This document shows positions 47,431-56,341 of a stretch of 64,000 nucleotides of DNA, piece after piece. The stretch spans positions 698,199-762,198 of the forward strand of contig DDTO01000004.1 of assembly GCA_002344135.1 (NCBI GenBank). The letters run 5' to 3'. The position numbers and the translations under genes were made by a program. Position 1 is the first letter of the stretch. The number at the start of each line of letters is the position of its first letter. A model generated the notes under the pieces. The model did no database searches. It saw nothing but the letters and a program-made list of their open reading frames with translations, and was not told the origin of the DNA. The stretch comes from Chthonomonas sp. UBA2362 (lineage in GTDB: Bacteria > Armatimonadota > Fimbriimonadia > Fimbriimonadales > Fimbriimonadaceae).

Positions 47431-50263
47431 CGGATCCTCTTCTGTCAGCGGACGGGTCACCGTGCTCGACGATCCGCTTGGCCTCCTCTACCAATTCACC
47501 GATCGGGGTCCCTTCGCCCAGGCGTTCGTAACGGGGGGCGAGGACGGGGCCTACTCTCTCGGTCGCGCTGGCGTAGAGCGGGTCGATGACGACGGCCATC
47601 GCCGGACTGAAGGCATAGCCGAGTCGTTCGCGATGGTATCGACAGGCGGAGGCCAGGCGCAGGAAGACGCCATCTTCGGCCAACGCGGCGGCCATCGTCA
47701 TCGCCATGAGCAGGTCCCGCTTCTGGTCGGCGGCGGCGAACATGCGGATGGCTTCTCGCAAGTGCTCTTTGGCTTCCTCGGGTGAGGCCTTGGCGATGGC
47801 GGCGAGGCCGAGACCGGCGTGAGTGAACGCGATGGCGGCGGTGTCGCCGATCTCGGCGGAAATCTTCAGCGACTCTCGCAGCCACAGTTCGGCGGCTTCG
47901 TGTTCGCCCTCGAGCAGTTCGGTATCCCCGAGGTTCGTGAGAATGACCGCCGCCGAGTGCATGTCGCCGATCTCGCGGGCGAGGGCGAGACCCTCGCACC
48001 CGATCCTTCGCCCTTCAGCCGCTTCCCTCCGATGGAGGGCGATTCTCGCCGCCGACTTGAAGACGTTGAGGCGCGCGAAGGCGAGGTCGTCGGGCGGCGC
48101 CTCGGGTGCGTAGGCATCGAAGAACGACTCGGCCCGGGCCAGCGCCGCCCTGGCTTCGTCGTACTCGCCGAGATCGGTATGCACGAAGGACGCATTGATG
48201 CAGCAGGCGCCTGCGCCTCGGTACCGTTCTTCTCCGGCAAAGAGGCTCTCGGCCTCGGCATACACCGCTAGAGCCCGCCGACTGAGGCCGAGTTCTTTGC
48301 AAAGGTTGCCCATCGCGAGGGAGGCAAGGGCCTGATCGATGGGAGCGCCGCTCGCTGCGAAGGCCTGCGCCTGCTCGAGCATGGCGAGCCCCTCTGCAGC
48401 ACGCCCGAGCCGTGCCATGCCGAGGGATAGGTCCGTCGCGAGGGCGAAGGCTTGGGCAGGGTCGTGTTCGAGATACACCTGAAACGCCATGCGAAAGAGG
48501 GCCATACGCGAGGAGATGCGTCCCGGCAGTTCGGCTTGCCGAACCGCCGTCAGGGCGAGTTGGGCCTTCGCCAGTTCGCGGGCATGGGCGGCCAGCCGCA
48601 GCAAGGCCTCCACGCGCTCCTCGGCTGGAAGTGAGGCCTCGACGACCTGCCGGATGGTCGGGAGGATGCGGTAGTCCTCTCCGCTGCGGATGAGCAGGGA
48701 CCGCCGCTCGAGTTGGTCCAGCATCGGAACGACGGCTGCTGTCGAGAGACCGGAGGCCGCGACGGTCTCTGCAATGCCGAAGCTGCCTGGGATCAGGCTC
48801 AGGCACGCGAGGAGCCTCCGGGTTTCCTCGTCGCACTCCTCCAGAGACGCTTCGACGACGGCCTCAAGAGAACGATGCCGATCCGGCATGTGCCCCTTAA
48901 GGGCTTCCGGATCGATGCCACGAGATTGGGAAGCGAGCAGCTCGATCGCGAGGGGCATGCCGCCGGTTTGTTCGAGAACCTCCTGGCTCGACCTCGAATC
49001 GCGACCGCCCCATTGCTTGACGCGCCCCTGGTAGAGCCGCAGGGTCGCCTCTTCGTCCAAGGGATCCAGGTCCATCCGCGATTCGGTCGGCAGCCCGAGA
49101 GGCTCTCGGCTCGTTGCGAGGATGGTTATCCGCGGGCACCGCCGAATAGACTCCCGAGCCAGGGTTGCGGCCCTCTCAAGCACGTGCTCGCAGTTGTCTA
49201 GGACGATTAGCGCATCGGTAGCTGCCAAGTAAGTCAGGTCCAGCGGCGTCGATTGCCCGAGGCTCGCCGCCAGAGCTTCGGCGGGGTCGCCTTCGGCCGG
49301 AATCGTGGTGAGGTCCACCCATACGGCGCCGAAGTGGCGCTCATGGCCGAGTTCTGAAGCGACCTCGATGGCGAGACGCGTCTTTCCGAGCCCACCGGCG
49401 CCCGTTACGGTAACGACTCTCGCCCCTCCCAGCCGATCGCGCAACGCCTCCATCGCCTCGGCTCGGCCGACCAGGGGATTCTGGGCCGCTTGGAGCGTTT
49501 GGACGGCGACCCAGGCGGGATGGTCCGATTCCGACTTGTCGATGGCCCGGTGGACGCGCCGTATGCGCTTACGGATCGACTTGGCGGTCTCGATAACTTC
49601 GGCACTGACGGCAAGGCCCTGCGCCGCGAGGGCGGCGACGAGACGACGGTAGATGCGCACCGCCTCCTCGGGCCGGCCAGCCTCGTCGAGCAGGCGCATG
49701 TAGCCGAGGTAGGGCGCTTCGTCCGTCGTGTCCGTACGAAGCGCCCGCTCGAACCACTGCTCCGCCAGTGACCGATCGCCGGCATCGAGCGCTTCCCGCG
49801 CCAAGCGAAGGTGTGCCGACTGGGAGCGCTCTGCGAGGCGGACATCCCATGCGCTGTCCCAGAGAGCGTCTACTTCTTCCTCGGCAAGGTCGGGAGCGTC
49901 GGGTCCTCCCAGCGGCCCGCGATAGAGTTCCGCGACCTCGCTGTCGGAAGCGGATTCCAAGGCGACCGCGTCGATCCATAGCCCGGTCCGGTCCAAGCGC
50001 AGGCGATCGCCTTCCGCGTGCAGGTGCCGCGCTTCCGGGCCGAGGGCTTGGCGGACGTGCTGCAGGGCTTTGCGCAGGCTCTGGAGGGCAGCGGGTTCCG
50101 GAGTACCCGGCCAAAGCGCCGAGGCTAGCCTCCGCCGCTCCAGACCCTGAGGTGGCGCCATGACCAGGAGTGAAAGCAGGCGTCGGGCATGTCGGGTGGG
50201 CAACGGTCGGGCTCGACCACTTTCGACGACCTCGACGCGCCCTAGAAGATGGATTTCTGCCAC
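47423..50263 (-). CDS. SARP-like STAND regulator 3 (wHTH-BTAD-ATPase-TPR)
   Basis: 946 aa from a GTG start. Winged helix at about residues 3-92 (LASALWPGTPEPAALQSLRK), BTAD at about 98-235, P-loop GAGGLGKT at 288-295, Walker B LIVLDNCEHV near 350, LATSREPLG near 382, and a GMPLAIELLASQS segment near 440. TPR-type repeats fill about 590-900, including LYAGEE-like and NLGDTELLEGEHEAA units. The start is 69 bp from, and divergent to, the subtilase gene. The spacer carries three ATTTCACG direct repeats. The 3' end abuts an Rhs remnant. Confidence 0.9.
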   Translation of the reverse strand: MAEIHLLGRVEVVESGRARPLPTRHARRLLSLLVMAPPQGLERRRLASALWPGTPEPAALQSLRKALQHVRQALGPEARHLHAEGDRLRLDRTGLWIDAVALESASDSEVAELYRGPLGGPDAPDLAEEEVDALWDSAWDVRLAERSQSAHLRLAREALDAGDRSLAEQWFERALRTDTTDEAPYLGYMRLLDEAGRPEEAVRIYRRLVAALAAQGLAVSAEVIETAKSIRKRIRRVHRAIDKSESDHPAWVAVQTLQAAQNPLVGRAEAMEALRDRLGGARVVTVTGAGGLGKTRLAIEVASELGHERHFGAVWVDLTTIPAEGDPAEALAASLGQSTPLDLTYLAATDALIVLDNCEHVLERAATLARESIRRCPRITILATSREPLGLPTESRMDLDPLDEEATLRLYQGRVKQWGGRDSRSSQEVLEQTGGMPLAIELLASQSRGIDPEALKGHMPDRHRSLEAVVEASLEECDEETRRLLACLSLIPGSFGIAETVAASGLSTAAVVPMLDQLERRSLLIRSGEDYRILPTIRQVVEASLPAEERVEALLRLAAHARELAKAQLALTAVRQAELPGRISSRMALFRMAFQVYLEHDPAQAFALATDLSLGMARLGRAAEGLAMLEQAQAFAASGAPIDQALASLAMGNLCKELGLSRRALAVYAEAESLFAGEERYRGAGACCINASFVHTDLGEYDEARAALARAESFFDAYAPEAPPDDLAFARLNVFKSAARIALHRREAAEGRRIGCEGLALAREIGDMHSAAVILTNLGDTELLEGEHEAAELWLRESLKISAEIGDTAAIAFTHAGLGLAAIAKASPEEAKEHLREAIRMFAAADQKRDLLMAMTMAAALAEDGVFLRLASACRYHRERLGYAFSPAMAVVIDPLYASATERVGPVLAPRYERLGEGTPIGELVEEAKRIVEHGDPSADRRGSVP

Positions 50264-50266
50264 TCG

Positions 50267-50308
50267 ATTTCACGGTACCCCAGGCTGCATTTCACGCTCC
50301 ATTTCACG
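50267..50308. promoter_or_regulatory. Direct repeats ATTTCACG in the regulator 3/subtilase spacer
   Basis: ATTTCACG occurs three times on the + strand, at 50267-50274, 50289-50296 and 50301-50308, with starts 22 and 12 bp apart. SARP-type winged helices are known to bind short direct repeats spaced by about 11 bp or multiples, so this is a credible operator. ATTTCAC also occurs once at 44431-44437 between regulator 2 and the FHA gene. Confidence 0.55.
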
Positions 50309-50332
50309 CCGATGTCGGAGACTAGGTTCACC

Positions 50333-51946
50333 ATGAAACCGAAAACCCTGCTTTCCCTATTCGCCTCGCTCGCCTCGACTATGGCCTGGGCGGGGGGCGA
50401 TCCCCCGGCGAACGCCATTTGGGGCGAAGTGATCGTTCACCCTCTCGCCGAGTCGACGGTCGACGTTAAGAGGCTCTGCCAGCGGATCGGCGCGACCCCC
50501 CTCGAATACGACCCCGACCTGGACGGCTATCTGGTGGCCCTGCCGAAGGGCATGTCGCTGGCCGATGGGGTCTCCTTCTTCGAGCGGACGCCCGGCATCG
50601 AGTTCGCCCAGCCGAACTACATCTTCGATTACTACGGCCATCCGAACGATGCGCTCTACCCCTCTCAGTGGAATCTGGCCATCACGGCCTGCCCTCTTGC
50701 TTGGGACACCTCGACCGGAGACTCCGACACCGTCATCGCCGTCATCGACTCGGGAGTCGACCTGACTCATCCCGACCTCGCCGGCAAACTCCTCCCGGGA
50801 TGGGATTTCGGCGAGAACGACCCGGTGCCGATGGACAATCAAGGACACGGCACGCGGTGCGCCGGAATCGCCGGAGCCGCGACCGACAACGGCAGCGGCA
50901 TCGCCGGCGCCGGCTTCAACTGCATGATCCTTCCCGTCAAGGCTTCGAATGCCCAAGCCCAGCTGACGACTTGGGCCGTCTGCCGCTCCCTCTGGTACGC
51001 GGCCTACCGGCGCAACGTGAAAGTCATCAGCATGAGCTTCGGCTCCACCACTCTGAATCCCTACCTCCAACTGACTGTCGCCAATACTTCCTCGCGCGCT
51101 CTGTTGGTGGCGGCCGCTGGCAACAACGGCAATACGACCCCGACTTATCCTGCCGCGCTTCCGAGCGTGCTCTCCGTCGGCGGCTCCGACCCAAACGACG
51201 CACGCCATCCCGGTAGCAGCTTCGGTCCATGGGTGCGGGTTGCGGCGCCTGGAGTGGGAATCCTGGCGACCGAGCGAGGCGGCCTCTACAGCACGGTGAC
51301 GGGCACATCCTACGCCGCCCCGCTCGTGGCCGGCGTCGCTGGGCTCATGTTCAGTCACCTCGGCAACACCTCGCAAATGAATGCGGCCTACGTCAAGGAA
51401 GCGATCGAGCAGACTTCCCTGCCGGTCGGACCTTGGGTCGCCAAGGGCCGGGTGAATGCCCGGGCCATGCTCGACTACGTGCCAACCGGCATGACGAAGA
51501 CGACATTCCTGCCCCATTCCTGCCAGGCCACATATGGATGGCTGGTCGGCGGCGGCCCGCTCGAGATGGCGGCTAGCGACGACTTACGGACTCGCTTCCA
51601 AGCCGCTCTCTACTCGAACCCGATCCACGTCCTGGCGGCCAATGCTACTTACACGGTGGCTTATCCAGGCATCCTAAGAGAGATTCAAATCAGGCTGGAG
51701 GCCCTCTCCACTGCTGGATACACGCCCTTTGTGGTTCGTTTGTGGAGCTGGCCCGACTCACGATGGGAGTATGTCGCCACCACCATCCTCGGGGCATCGG
51801 ACAAATCCTGCACGATTCGCGTCCTCAACCGCCTTACGAGCTATGTGAACTTGCAGGGCCAGGTCAAGGTCGGTTTCCAGGGCGACGCATCCGGGCCCTG
51901 CGAGATTCAGGTCGACCTGCTGCAGGTTTCGACGCTCAGCCAGTAG
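50333..51946 (+). CDS. Secreted S8 subtilisin-like protease
   Basis: 537 aa from the ATG at 50333, which gives a clean Sec signal peptide (MKPKTLLSLFASLASTMAWA). The frame is open 28 codons upstream, but that part is not signal-like and covers the promoter repeats. An N-terminal propeptide-like region is followed by the catalytic triad: Asp in IAVIDSGVDLTHPDL (about 139), His in GHGTRCAGIAGA (about 180) and Ser in GTSYAAPLVAGVAGL (about 325). The oxyanion Asn is in AAAGNNGN. The C-terminal 150 residues form a beta-rich extra domain. The beta-propeller/dockerin gene follows after 38 bp. Confidence 0.92.
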   Translation: MKPKTLLSLFASLASTMAWAGGDPPANAIWGEVIVHPLAESTVDVKRLCQRIGATPLEYDPDLDGYLVALPKGMSLADGVSFFERTPGIEFAQPNYIFDYYGHPNDALYPSQWNLAITACPLAWDTSTGDSDTVIAVIDSGVDLTHPDLAGKLLPGWDFGENDPVPMDNQGHGTRCAGIAGAATDNGSGIAGAGFNCMILPVKASNAQAQLTTWAVCRSLWYAAYRRNVKVISMSFGSTTLNPYLQLTVANTSSRALLVAAAGNNGNTTPTYPAALPSVLSVGGSDPNDARHPGSSFGPWVRVAAPGVGILATERGGLYSTVTGTSYAAPLVAGVAGLMFSHLGNTSQMNAAYVKEAIEQTSLPVGPWVAKGRVNARAMLDYVPTGMTKTTFLPHSCQATYGWLVGGGPLEMAASDDLRTRFQAALYSNPIHVLAANATYTVAYPGILREIQIRLEALSTAGYTPFVVRLWSWPDSRWEYVATTILGASDKSCTIRVLNRLTSYVNLQGQVKVGFQGDASGPCEIQVDLLQVSTLSQ

Positions 51947-51984
51947 ATCCGTGTTATCCTAACTTAAAGCTCAGGAGGCTGCTC

Positions 51985-54900
51985 GTGATCACCGCTCTTC
52001 TTATCAGTCTCGCGACGGGGTTCGAGGCAACCCCGCCCCCGACTACCGGCTTCAACGACGCGTACAAGTACTTCGTCGATATGCGGAGTTTCCCGGACGA
52101 CAAGGTGGACTGGCATGCCTACCAGGCGGCCATCGACCACCGAGAGCAGATGCCGCGAGTGGAGTTGCCGATTACCGAAGGACCGTCTCCGGCGAATGTC
52201 GTGCAATGGCAGTACGTCGGCCCGCGCGACCTCGACATTCCGTACCAGCAGTACTTCGGCTTCAGGCCGCTCTCGGGACGGGTCAATGGTGCCTGGGTTC
52301 GACCGAACGGTGAGACGTACCTCGCCACCCCCCAAGGAGGGATTTGGAAATCTCCCGGAGCAGCGGCAGGCCCATGGTATCCGCTCTCGGACCAGTGGGA
52401 GGCACTCCACACGAGCTGTGTCGCCTACGACGAATCTACGGGATGGCTCTATGCGGGCACCGGTGACTTCCACGGGTACACCGGGGCCGGATTCGGCATC
52501 ATGGCGTCTCCCGACGGCGGCCTGAACTGGATGAATCGCGGTCGAGCCGACTTCGGCGGGACGGCGGTGAGCGCGCTCCTCATCGATCCCCTTCAACCAG
52601 GAGCCGTTCTTGCCTCGACCGGTCGCGGCGCGAACGGGATGGGCTACGTCTGGCGATCCCTCGACTTTGGAAACACCTGGACGCGGGTCATCAATGTCGC
52701 CGCTCGCTGGAGCGACCTCGAGGGAGGGCAAGGGCAACCGATGTACGCGGCCGGGGGCAAGAACAACGGCGAGGTCTGGCGCTCGACGAACTTCGGAGCT
52801 ACCTGGACCAAGCTGAATCCGCCCATTAGCGCCGGGGACCATCCTGTCCTCGATCTGGCCGTCGGCCCGACGACGGGCAACGTCTATCTTCTCGTTCCTA
52901 AGGATCGGAAGATCTACCGCTCGACGAATACCGGGACGACTTGGACCGACATAACAGGGGCATTTATTCACGGCCCGGCTAACTACAACTGGTCGCAGTC
53001 CTCTTACGACTTTTACATCGAAGCTTCCGAGGACCCCGCCATGCCGGGTAACGATCTCGTCTTCGTCGGCCTGATCGATCTCGTTTGTGGACGTCAGGCC
53101 CATGGCTACGCTTGGCACTCCTTGGGCGGTCCGACGTACGATCCTGCGTCGAATCTCCACAACGACCAACACTGCCTGACTCCGATTCCATGGAACGCAT
53201 CCGAGTTCTTGATCGGCAACGATGGCGGCATCTATCGCATGACGTACGACCCATCGATGGGCCAGGCCTTGTTCGACGGGAGCCGAAACGCCGATCTCGG
53301 CATAACTCAGTGCTACAAGCTGGGCATGAATCCCTACAATAGTGAGGTGATGCTCGCCGGAACCCAAGATAACGCGACGCCATTCAGCGATAGCAGCGTG
53401 TTCCTGCCATGGAGAAACGTCGGTGGAGGAGACGGGGGGTTCTGCGAAATCAACGTCCAGAACTCTTCTACCATGATGGCGACGAGCCAGTTTCTCGGGA
53501 TCTACTTGTCAGTTGACTCGTTCGCCTCGTGGCAAGACGTTACACCGAACACAGCTGGAGAAACGACGGCCTTCATCGCGCCAGCAATCTTCGAACGTCA
53601 GGCACCCTTCACCAGCAGTCTTTACGGCGCCAGTAACTATCTACATTGGTACTCGTGGGATTCCAACTTGGGCCAATACCGATGGTACAACCGTCGCGGC
53701 AACCAGCCGCTCAGTTCCTCCAGCTACGTCACGGCTATGGCCTCGTCGCCACTCGGAGTCGGCGGAGTGGCGACGGGATCGCGGGACGGCGAAGTTTGGC
53801 GGAGCAACGATCATGGCTCGACTTGGATGAGAGTCGACGATCTTGGTTCTCCAACCCTGCCCGATCGCGCGGTCACCGACATGACCTACTATATGGCATT
53901 GGGCTTGACGGGCAGCTACTCGATCGGCTTATCGGGTACCGGGACGGGGCATGTCTTTTTGGGGATGGAGAACACCTGGGGCGGCGGCCCACCGATCTAT
54001 TGGGAAGACAAGAGCGGCGTCGGCACCGGCCGGCTGCCCGACGTGTCGATCAACGCGATCGAGCTCGGCTACACGGGCTTCTGGCTCGCAGCCGGCGACG
54101 TCGGCATTTTTCACTCTTCGGACGACGGGCAAACGTGGAAGAACATCACCCAGCCGCTCGGGCTGCCGAACGTCCAAATCAACGATCTCGCCATCTCACA
54201 CAACCATCAGTTTCTCTATGTCGCGACTTATGGCCGAGGCATCTGGCGGCTTCCCCTCAACATCCAGCAGCCGGTAGACTCCATAATCGCTAACCCCAAC
54301 CCTGCGGCTACCCCATGCAGCTACACCCTGACCGGATACCTCGCCGGGCCAGCTCCCTTCCCGGGCACGACGATGCGGTTCTTCAACGGTGCGACTCAAT
54401 TCGCGTCGACTTATGTGTCGCCTCTCGATACGAGTGGGTCTCTTACGGGGCAATTCCTCGGAGCCGGCTCTAACACCACGATTCAGTTCGGTGCGCAAAG
54501 CGATATCGGGCCGATCGTCTATACGAACCTCCAGGTTCTTCGGGCGTCGCACATGAACGCAACGGTCCAGCTCGAGGGATACGTCGGCCCTCGGCCTGTC
54601 ACGGTCACCTATGGATTCCGTAACGAAGTGGGCTATCCCTACAATCGATTCTATGCGCCCAGCGTCGCGAGCGGATCGCACAACGTGTCGATCCCTATCG
54701 ACTACCGTCAAATGCTGAACTTCTACGTCCAGGCGCCAGGCTATCTCAAGAAGGCGGTCGCCGTCGACTGTACGAACCGTCCCACCGACTTCTCGATCGG
54801 CACGCTCGTGCTCACGTGTGGCGATATCGACAGCGACAACGAAATCTCCATCGGAGACTATGCGCTCCTTTCGACGGCCTTCAACTCGAGCATGGGCGAC

Positions 54901-55002
54901 CCGAACTGGAACCCCATGGCCGACATCAACAACGACGAGACCGTCGACATCGGCGACTATGCCTTGTTCTCGATGAACTACGGAGAGATCGGTGACGACT
55001 AG
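51985..55002 (+). CDS. Secreted Asp-box beta-propeller protein with C-terminal dockerin
   Basis: 1005 aa from the GTG at 51985, chosen because AGGAGG (51973-51978) lies 6 nt upstream and a signal peptide (ITALLISLATGFEA) follows. Six or more Asp-box/BNR units are seen, such as SLDFGNTWTRV, STNFGATWTKL, STNTGTTWTDI, SNDHGSTWMRV and SSDDGQTWKNI, typical of sialidase-like or sortilin-like beta-propellers. The last 60 residues form a type I dockerin: DIDSDNEISIGDYALL and DINNDETVDIGDYALF, two calcium loops. No catalytic residues of known hydrolases could be assigned. It is probably co-transcribed with the subtilase. Confidence 0.88.
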   Translation: MITALLISLATGFEATPPPTTGFNDAYKYFVDMRSFPDDKVDWHAYQAAIDHREQMPRVELPITEGPSPANVVQWQYVGPRDLDIPYQQYFGFRPLSGRVNGAWVRPNGETYLATPQGGIWKSPGAAAGPWYPLSDQWEALHTSCVAYDESTGWLYAGTGDFHGYTGAGFGIMASPDGGLNWMNRGRADFGGTAVSALLIDPLQPGAVLASTGRGANGMGYVWRSLDFGNTWTRVINVAARWSDLEGGQGQPMYAAGGKNNGEVWRSTNFGATWTKLNPPISAGDHPVLDLAVGPTTGNVYLLVPKDRKIYRSTNTGTTWTDITGAFIHGPANYNWSQSSYDFYIEASEDPAMPGNDLVFVGLIDLVCGRQAHGYAWHSLGGPTYDPASNLHNDQHCLTPIPWNASEFLIGNDGGIYRMTYDPSMGQALFDGSRNADLGITQCYKLGMNPYNSEVMLAGTQDNATPFSDSSVFLPWRNVGGGDGGFCEINVQNSSTMMATSQFLGIYLSVDSFASWQDVTPNTAGETTAFIAPAIFERQAPFTSSLYGASNYLHWYSWDSNLGQYRWYNRRGNQPLSSSSYVTAMASSPLGVGGVATGSRDGEVWRSNDHGSTWMRVDDLGSPTLPDRAVTDMTYYMALGLTGSYSIGLSGTGTGHVFLGMENTWGGGPPIYWEDKSGVGTGRLPDVSINAIELGYTGFWLAAGDVGIFHSSDDGQTWKNITQPLGLPNVQINDLAISHNHQFLYVATYGRGIWRLPLNIQQPVDSIIANPNPAATPCSYTLTGYLAGPAPFPGTTMRFFNGATQFASTYVSPLDTSGSLTGQFLGAGSNTTIQFGAQSDIGPIVYTNLQVLRASHMNATVQLEGYVGPRPVTVTYGFRNEVGYPYNRFYAPSVASGSHNVSIPIDYRQMLNFYVQAPGYLKKAVAVDCTNRPTDFSIGTLVLTCGDIDSDNEISIGDYALLSTAFNSSMGDPNWNPMADINNDETVDIGDYALFSMNYGEIGDD

Positions 55003-55017
55003 CAAAACTGGCGTCTT

Positions 55018-55183
55018 TGGGAGTGCGCGAGCCTGCTCGCGCTTTCGCCGGCCCGCCGGGATCGCCGCAACGAAAAGCGCGGACGGGTCCGCGCACTCCC
55101 AAAGCTGGCTCTCCGTTCAGCCGACCGGCCGGCGACGACCACCAAGGCTGGCCCGCTTTGGTGGGCGCGGGCCTGTCCGCGCC
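55018..55183. repeat. Three family B palindromes
   Basis: Copies at 55018-55046, 55071-55104 and 55155-55183, with alternating orientation: GGGAGTGCGCGAGCCTGCTC, then AAAGCGCGGACGGGTCCGCG, then GTGGGCGCGGGCCTGTCCGC. They fill the gap between the dockerin gene and rplA. Confidence 0.75.
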
Positions 55184-55199
55184 TTGGCGCCTCTCGCGG

Positions 55200-55253
55200 T
55201 ATAATCGCAACTCGTGGGAGGCCCGCCGAGGCGAGCCGCTCGTACCACGGAGG
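55200..55253 (+). promoter_or_regulatory. rplA promoter -10 and Shine-Dalgarno
   Basis: A perfect TATAAT at 55200-55205 without a clear -35, then a 54-nt leader with GGAGG at 55249-55253, 6 nt before the TTG start. It probably drives rplA-secE-nusG. Confidence 0.55.
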
Positions 55254-55259
55254 AAGCAT

Positions 55260-55982
55260 TTGCGAAAGAATACGAAGAAGCATCGCCATTCGCCGCGCTT
55301 CGAGGCGCTCGCCAAGACCATCGATAAGGAGACCTTGTACGACGTCGAACAGGCGATCGACCTCGTCAAGAAGACCGCCAACGCCAAGTTCGTCGAGAGC
55401 GTGGACTGCGCCCTCCGGCTCGGCATCGACCCCCGCAAGAGTGACCAGAACGTCCGCGGCCTCACCAACCTGCCCCACGGCACAGGAAAGAAGAAGACCG
55501 TCGCCGTGCTCGCCAAGGGCGACCTAGCCAAGGAAGCCGAGGAGGCGGGCGCCGACACCGTGGGCGCCGAGGAACTGATTGCCAAGATTCAGGGCGGCTG
55601 GAAGGACTTCGATGTCGTGATCGCCGCCGAAGACATGGCTCCTCAGATTGGAAAGATCGGCAAAATGCTCGGACCCAAGACGCCGAACAAGCGCAACGGC
55701 ACCGTCACCAACTCGATCGCCCAAGCCGTACGAGAAATCAAGGGAGCGACTCGCGTCGAGTACCGCGCCGACAAAGCGGGAGTCGTCCACATCCAGATCG
55801 GCAAGGTGAACTTCACGAACGAGCAGATCCTCGAAAACTTCAACGCCGCGGTCGGGGCCGTCATCAAGGCCAAGCCGGCCGGTGCCAAAGGCAAATACCT
55901 CGTGAGCGTGACCCTCAGCAGCTCGATGGGACCCGGAGTGCCTGTCGATCCGGCGATCGTCCAGAAGGCCGCCGGTGCCTAG
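55260..55982 (+). CDS. rplA: 50S ribosomal protein L1
   Basis: 240 aa beginning at a TTG codon (55260) with GGAGG 6 nt upstream; there is no ATG at the family N-terminus. L1 binds 23S rRNA at the L1 stalk and in many bacteria represses its own operon. Conserved segments include KFVESVDCALRLGIDPRKSD, NLPHGTGKKKTVAVL, MLGPKTPNKRNGTVT (about residues 138-152) and the C-terminal VTLSSSMGPGVPVD. Its normal partner rplK is not upstream; a non-ribosomal gene and repeats are there instead. secE follows. Confidence 0.96.
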   Translation: MRKNTKKHRHSPRFEALAKTIDKETLYDVEQAIDLVKKTANAKFVESVDCALRLGIDPRKSDQNVRGLTNLPHGTGKKKTVAVLAKGDLAKEAEEAGADTVGAEELIAKIQGGWKDFDVVIAAEDMAPQIGKIGKMLGPKTPNKRNGTVTNSIAQAVREIKGATRVEYRADKAGVVHIQIGKVNFTNEQILENFNAAVGAVIKAKPAGAKGKYLVSVTLSSSMGPGVPVDPAIVQKAAGA

Positions 55983-56014
55983 TCCGAATTTCGCTACCCC
56001 CCGTGACCCGCAGG

Positions 56015-56020
56015 TACAAT
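56015..56020 (+). promoter_or_regulatory. Candidate -10 hexamer of secE
   Basis: TACAAT in the 74-bp gap between rplA and secE, 36 nt before the ATG at 56057. It suggests that secE-nusG may also have their own promoter. Confidence 0.3.
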
Positions 56021-56056
56021 GGGGGCTCCCCCTAAGGCGAAAGCCGTCACGCGACC

Positions 56057-56338
56057 ATGATCAAGGATTCCATGAGCGATAAGACCGAGAAGGACAAGGA
56101 TCGCGCCCAGCCGCAACCAGCGGCGAGCGTGGCGGTTCCGAACATCAAAAGGCGGGGCCTCAAGGGCTTCATGCGGGACGTGCAACGCGAAATGCGGCAC
56201 GTCACTTGGCCGACGCGCGCCGAGACGAACCGGCTCACGGGCGTCGTGCTGGCCGTCTGCGCGCTCGCCATCCTCATACTTACGGGCCTGTCACTCCTCT
56301 TTCAGACGCTCTTCGACCTACTCTTGAGGCGGGGTTAA
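56057..56338 (+). CDS. secE: Preprotein translocase subunit SecE
   Basis: 93 aa; an in-frame ATG at 56072 preceded by AAGGA may be the real start (88 aa). SecE clamps SecY in the Sec channel. The hydrophilic N-terminus is followed by the conserved FMRDVQREMRHVTWPTRAET segment (about residues 38-57) and a single membrane helix (about 60-85). nusG begins 3 bp after the stop, the common secE-nusG arrangement. Confidence 0.95.
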   Translation: MIKDSMSDKTEKDKDRAQPQPAASVAVPNIKRRGLKGFMRDVQREMRHVTWPTRAETNRLTGVVLAVCALAILILTGLSLLFQTLFDLLLRRG

Positions 56339-56341
56339 CAC

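Noticed and set aside
46528..47589. 353-codon frame through the repeats into regulator 3
   Set aside because: It is a chance read-through of GC-rich repeats. Only the 40-codon Rhs-like part is meaningful.
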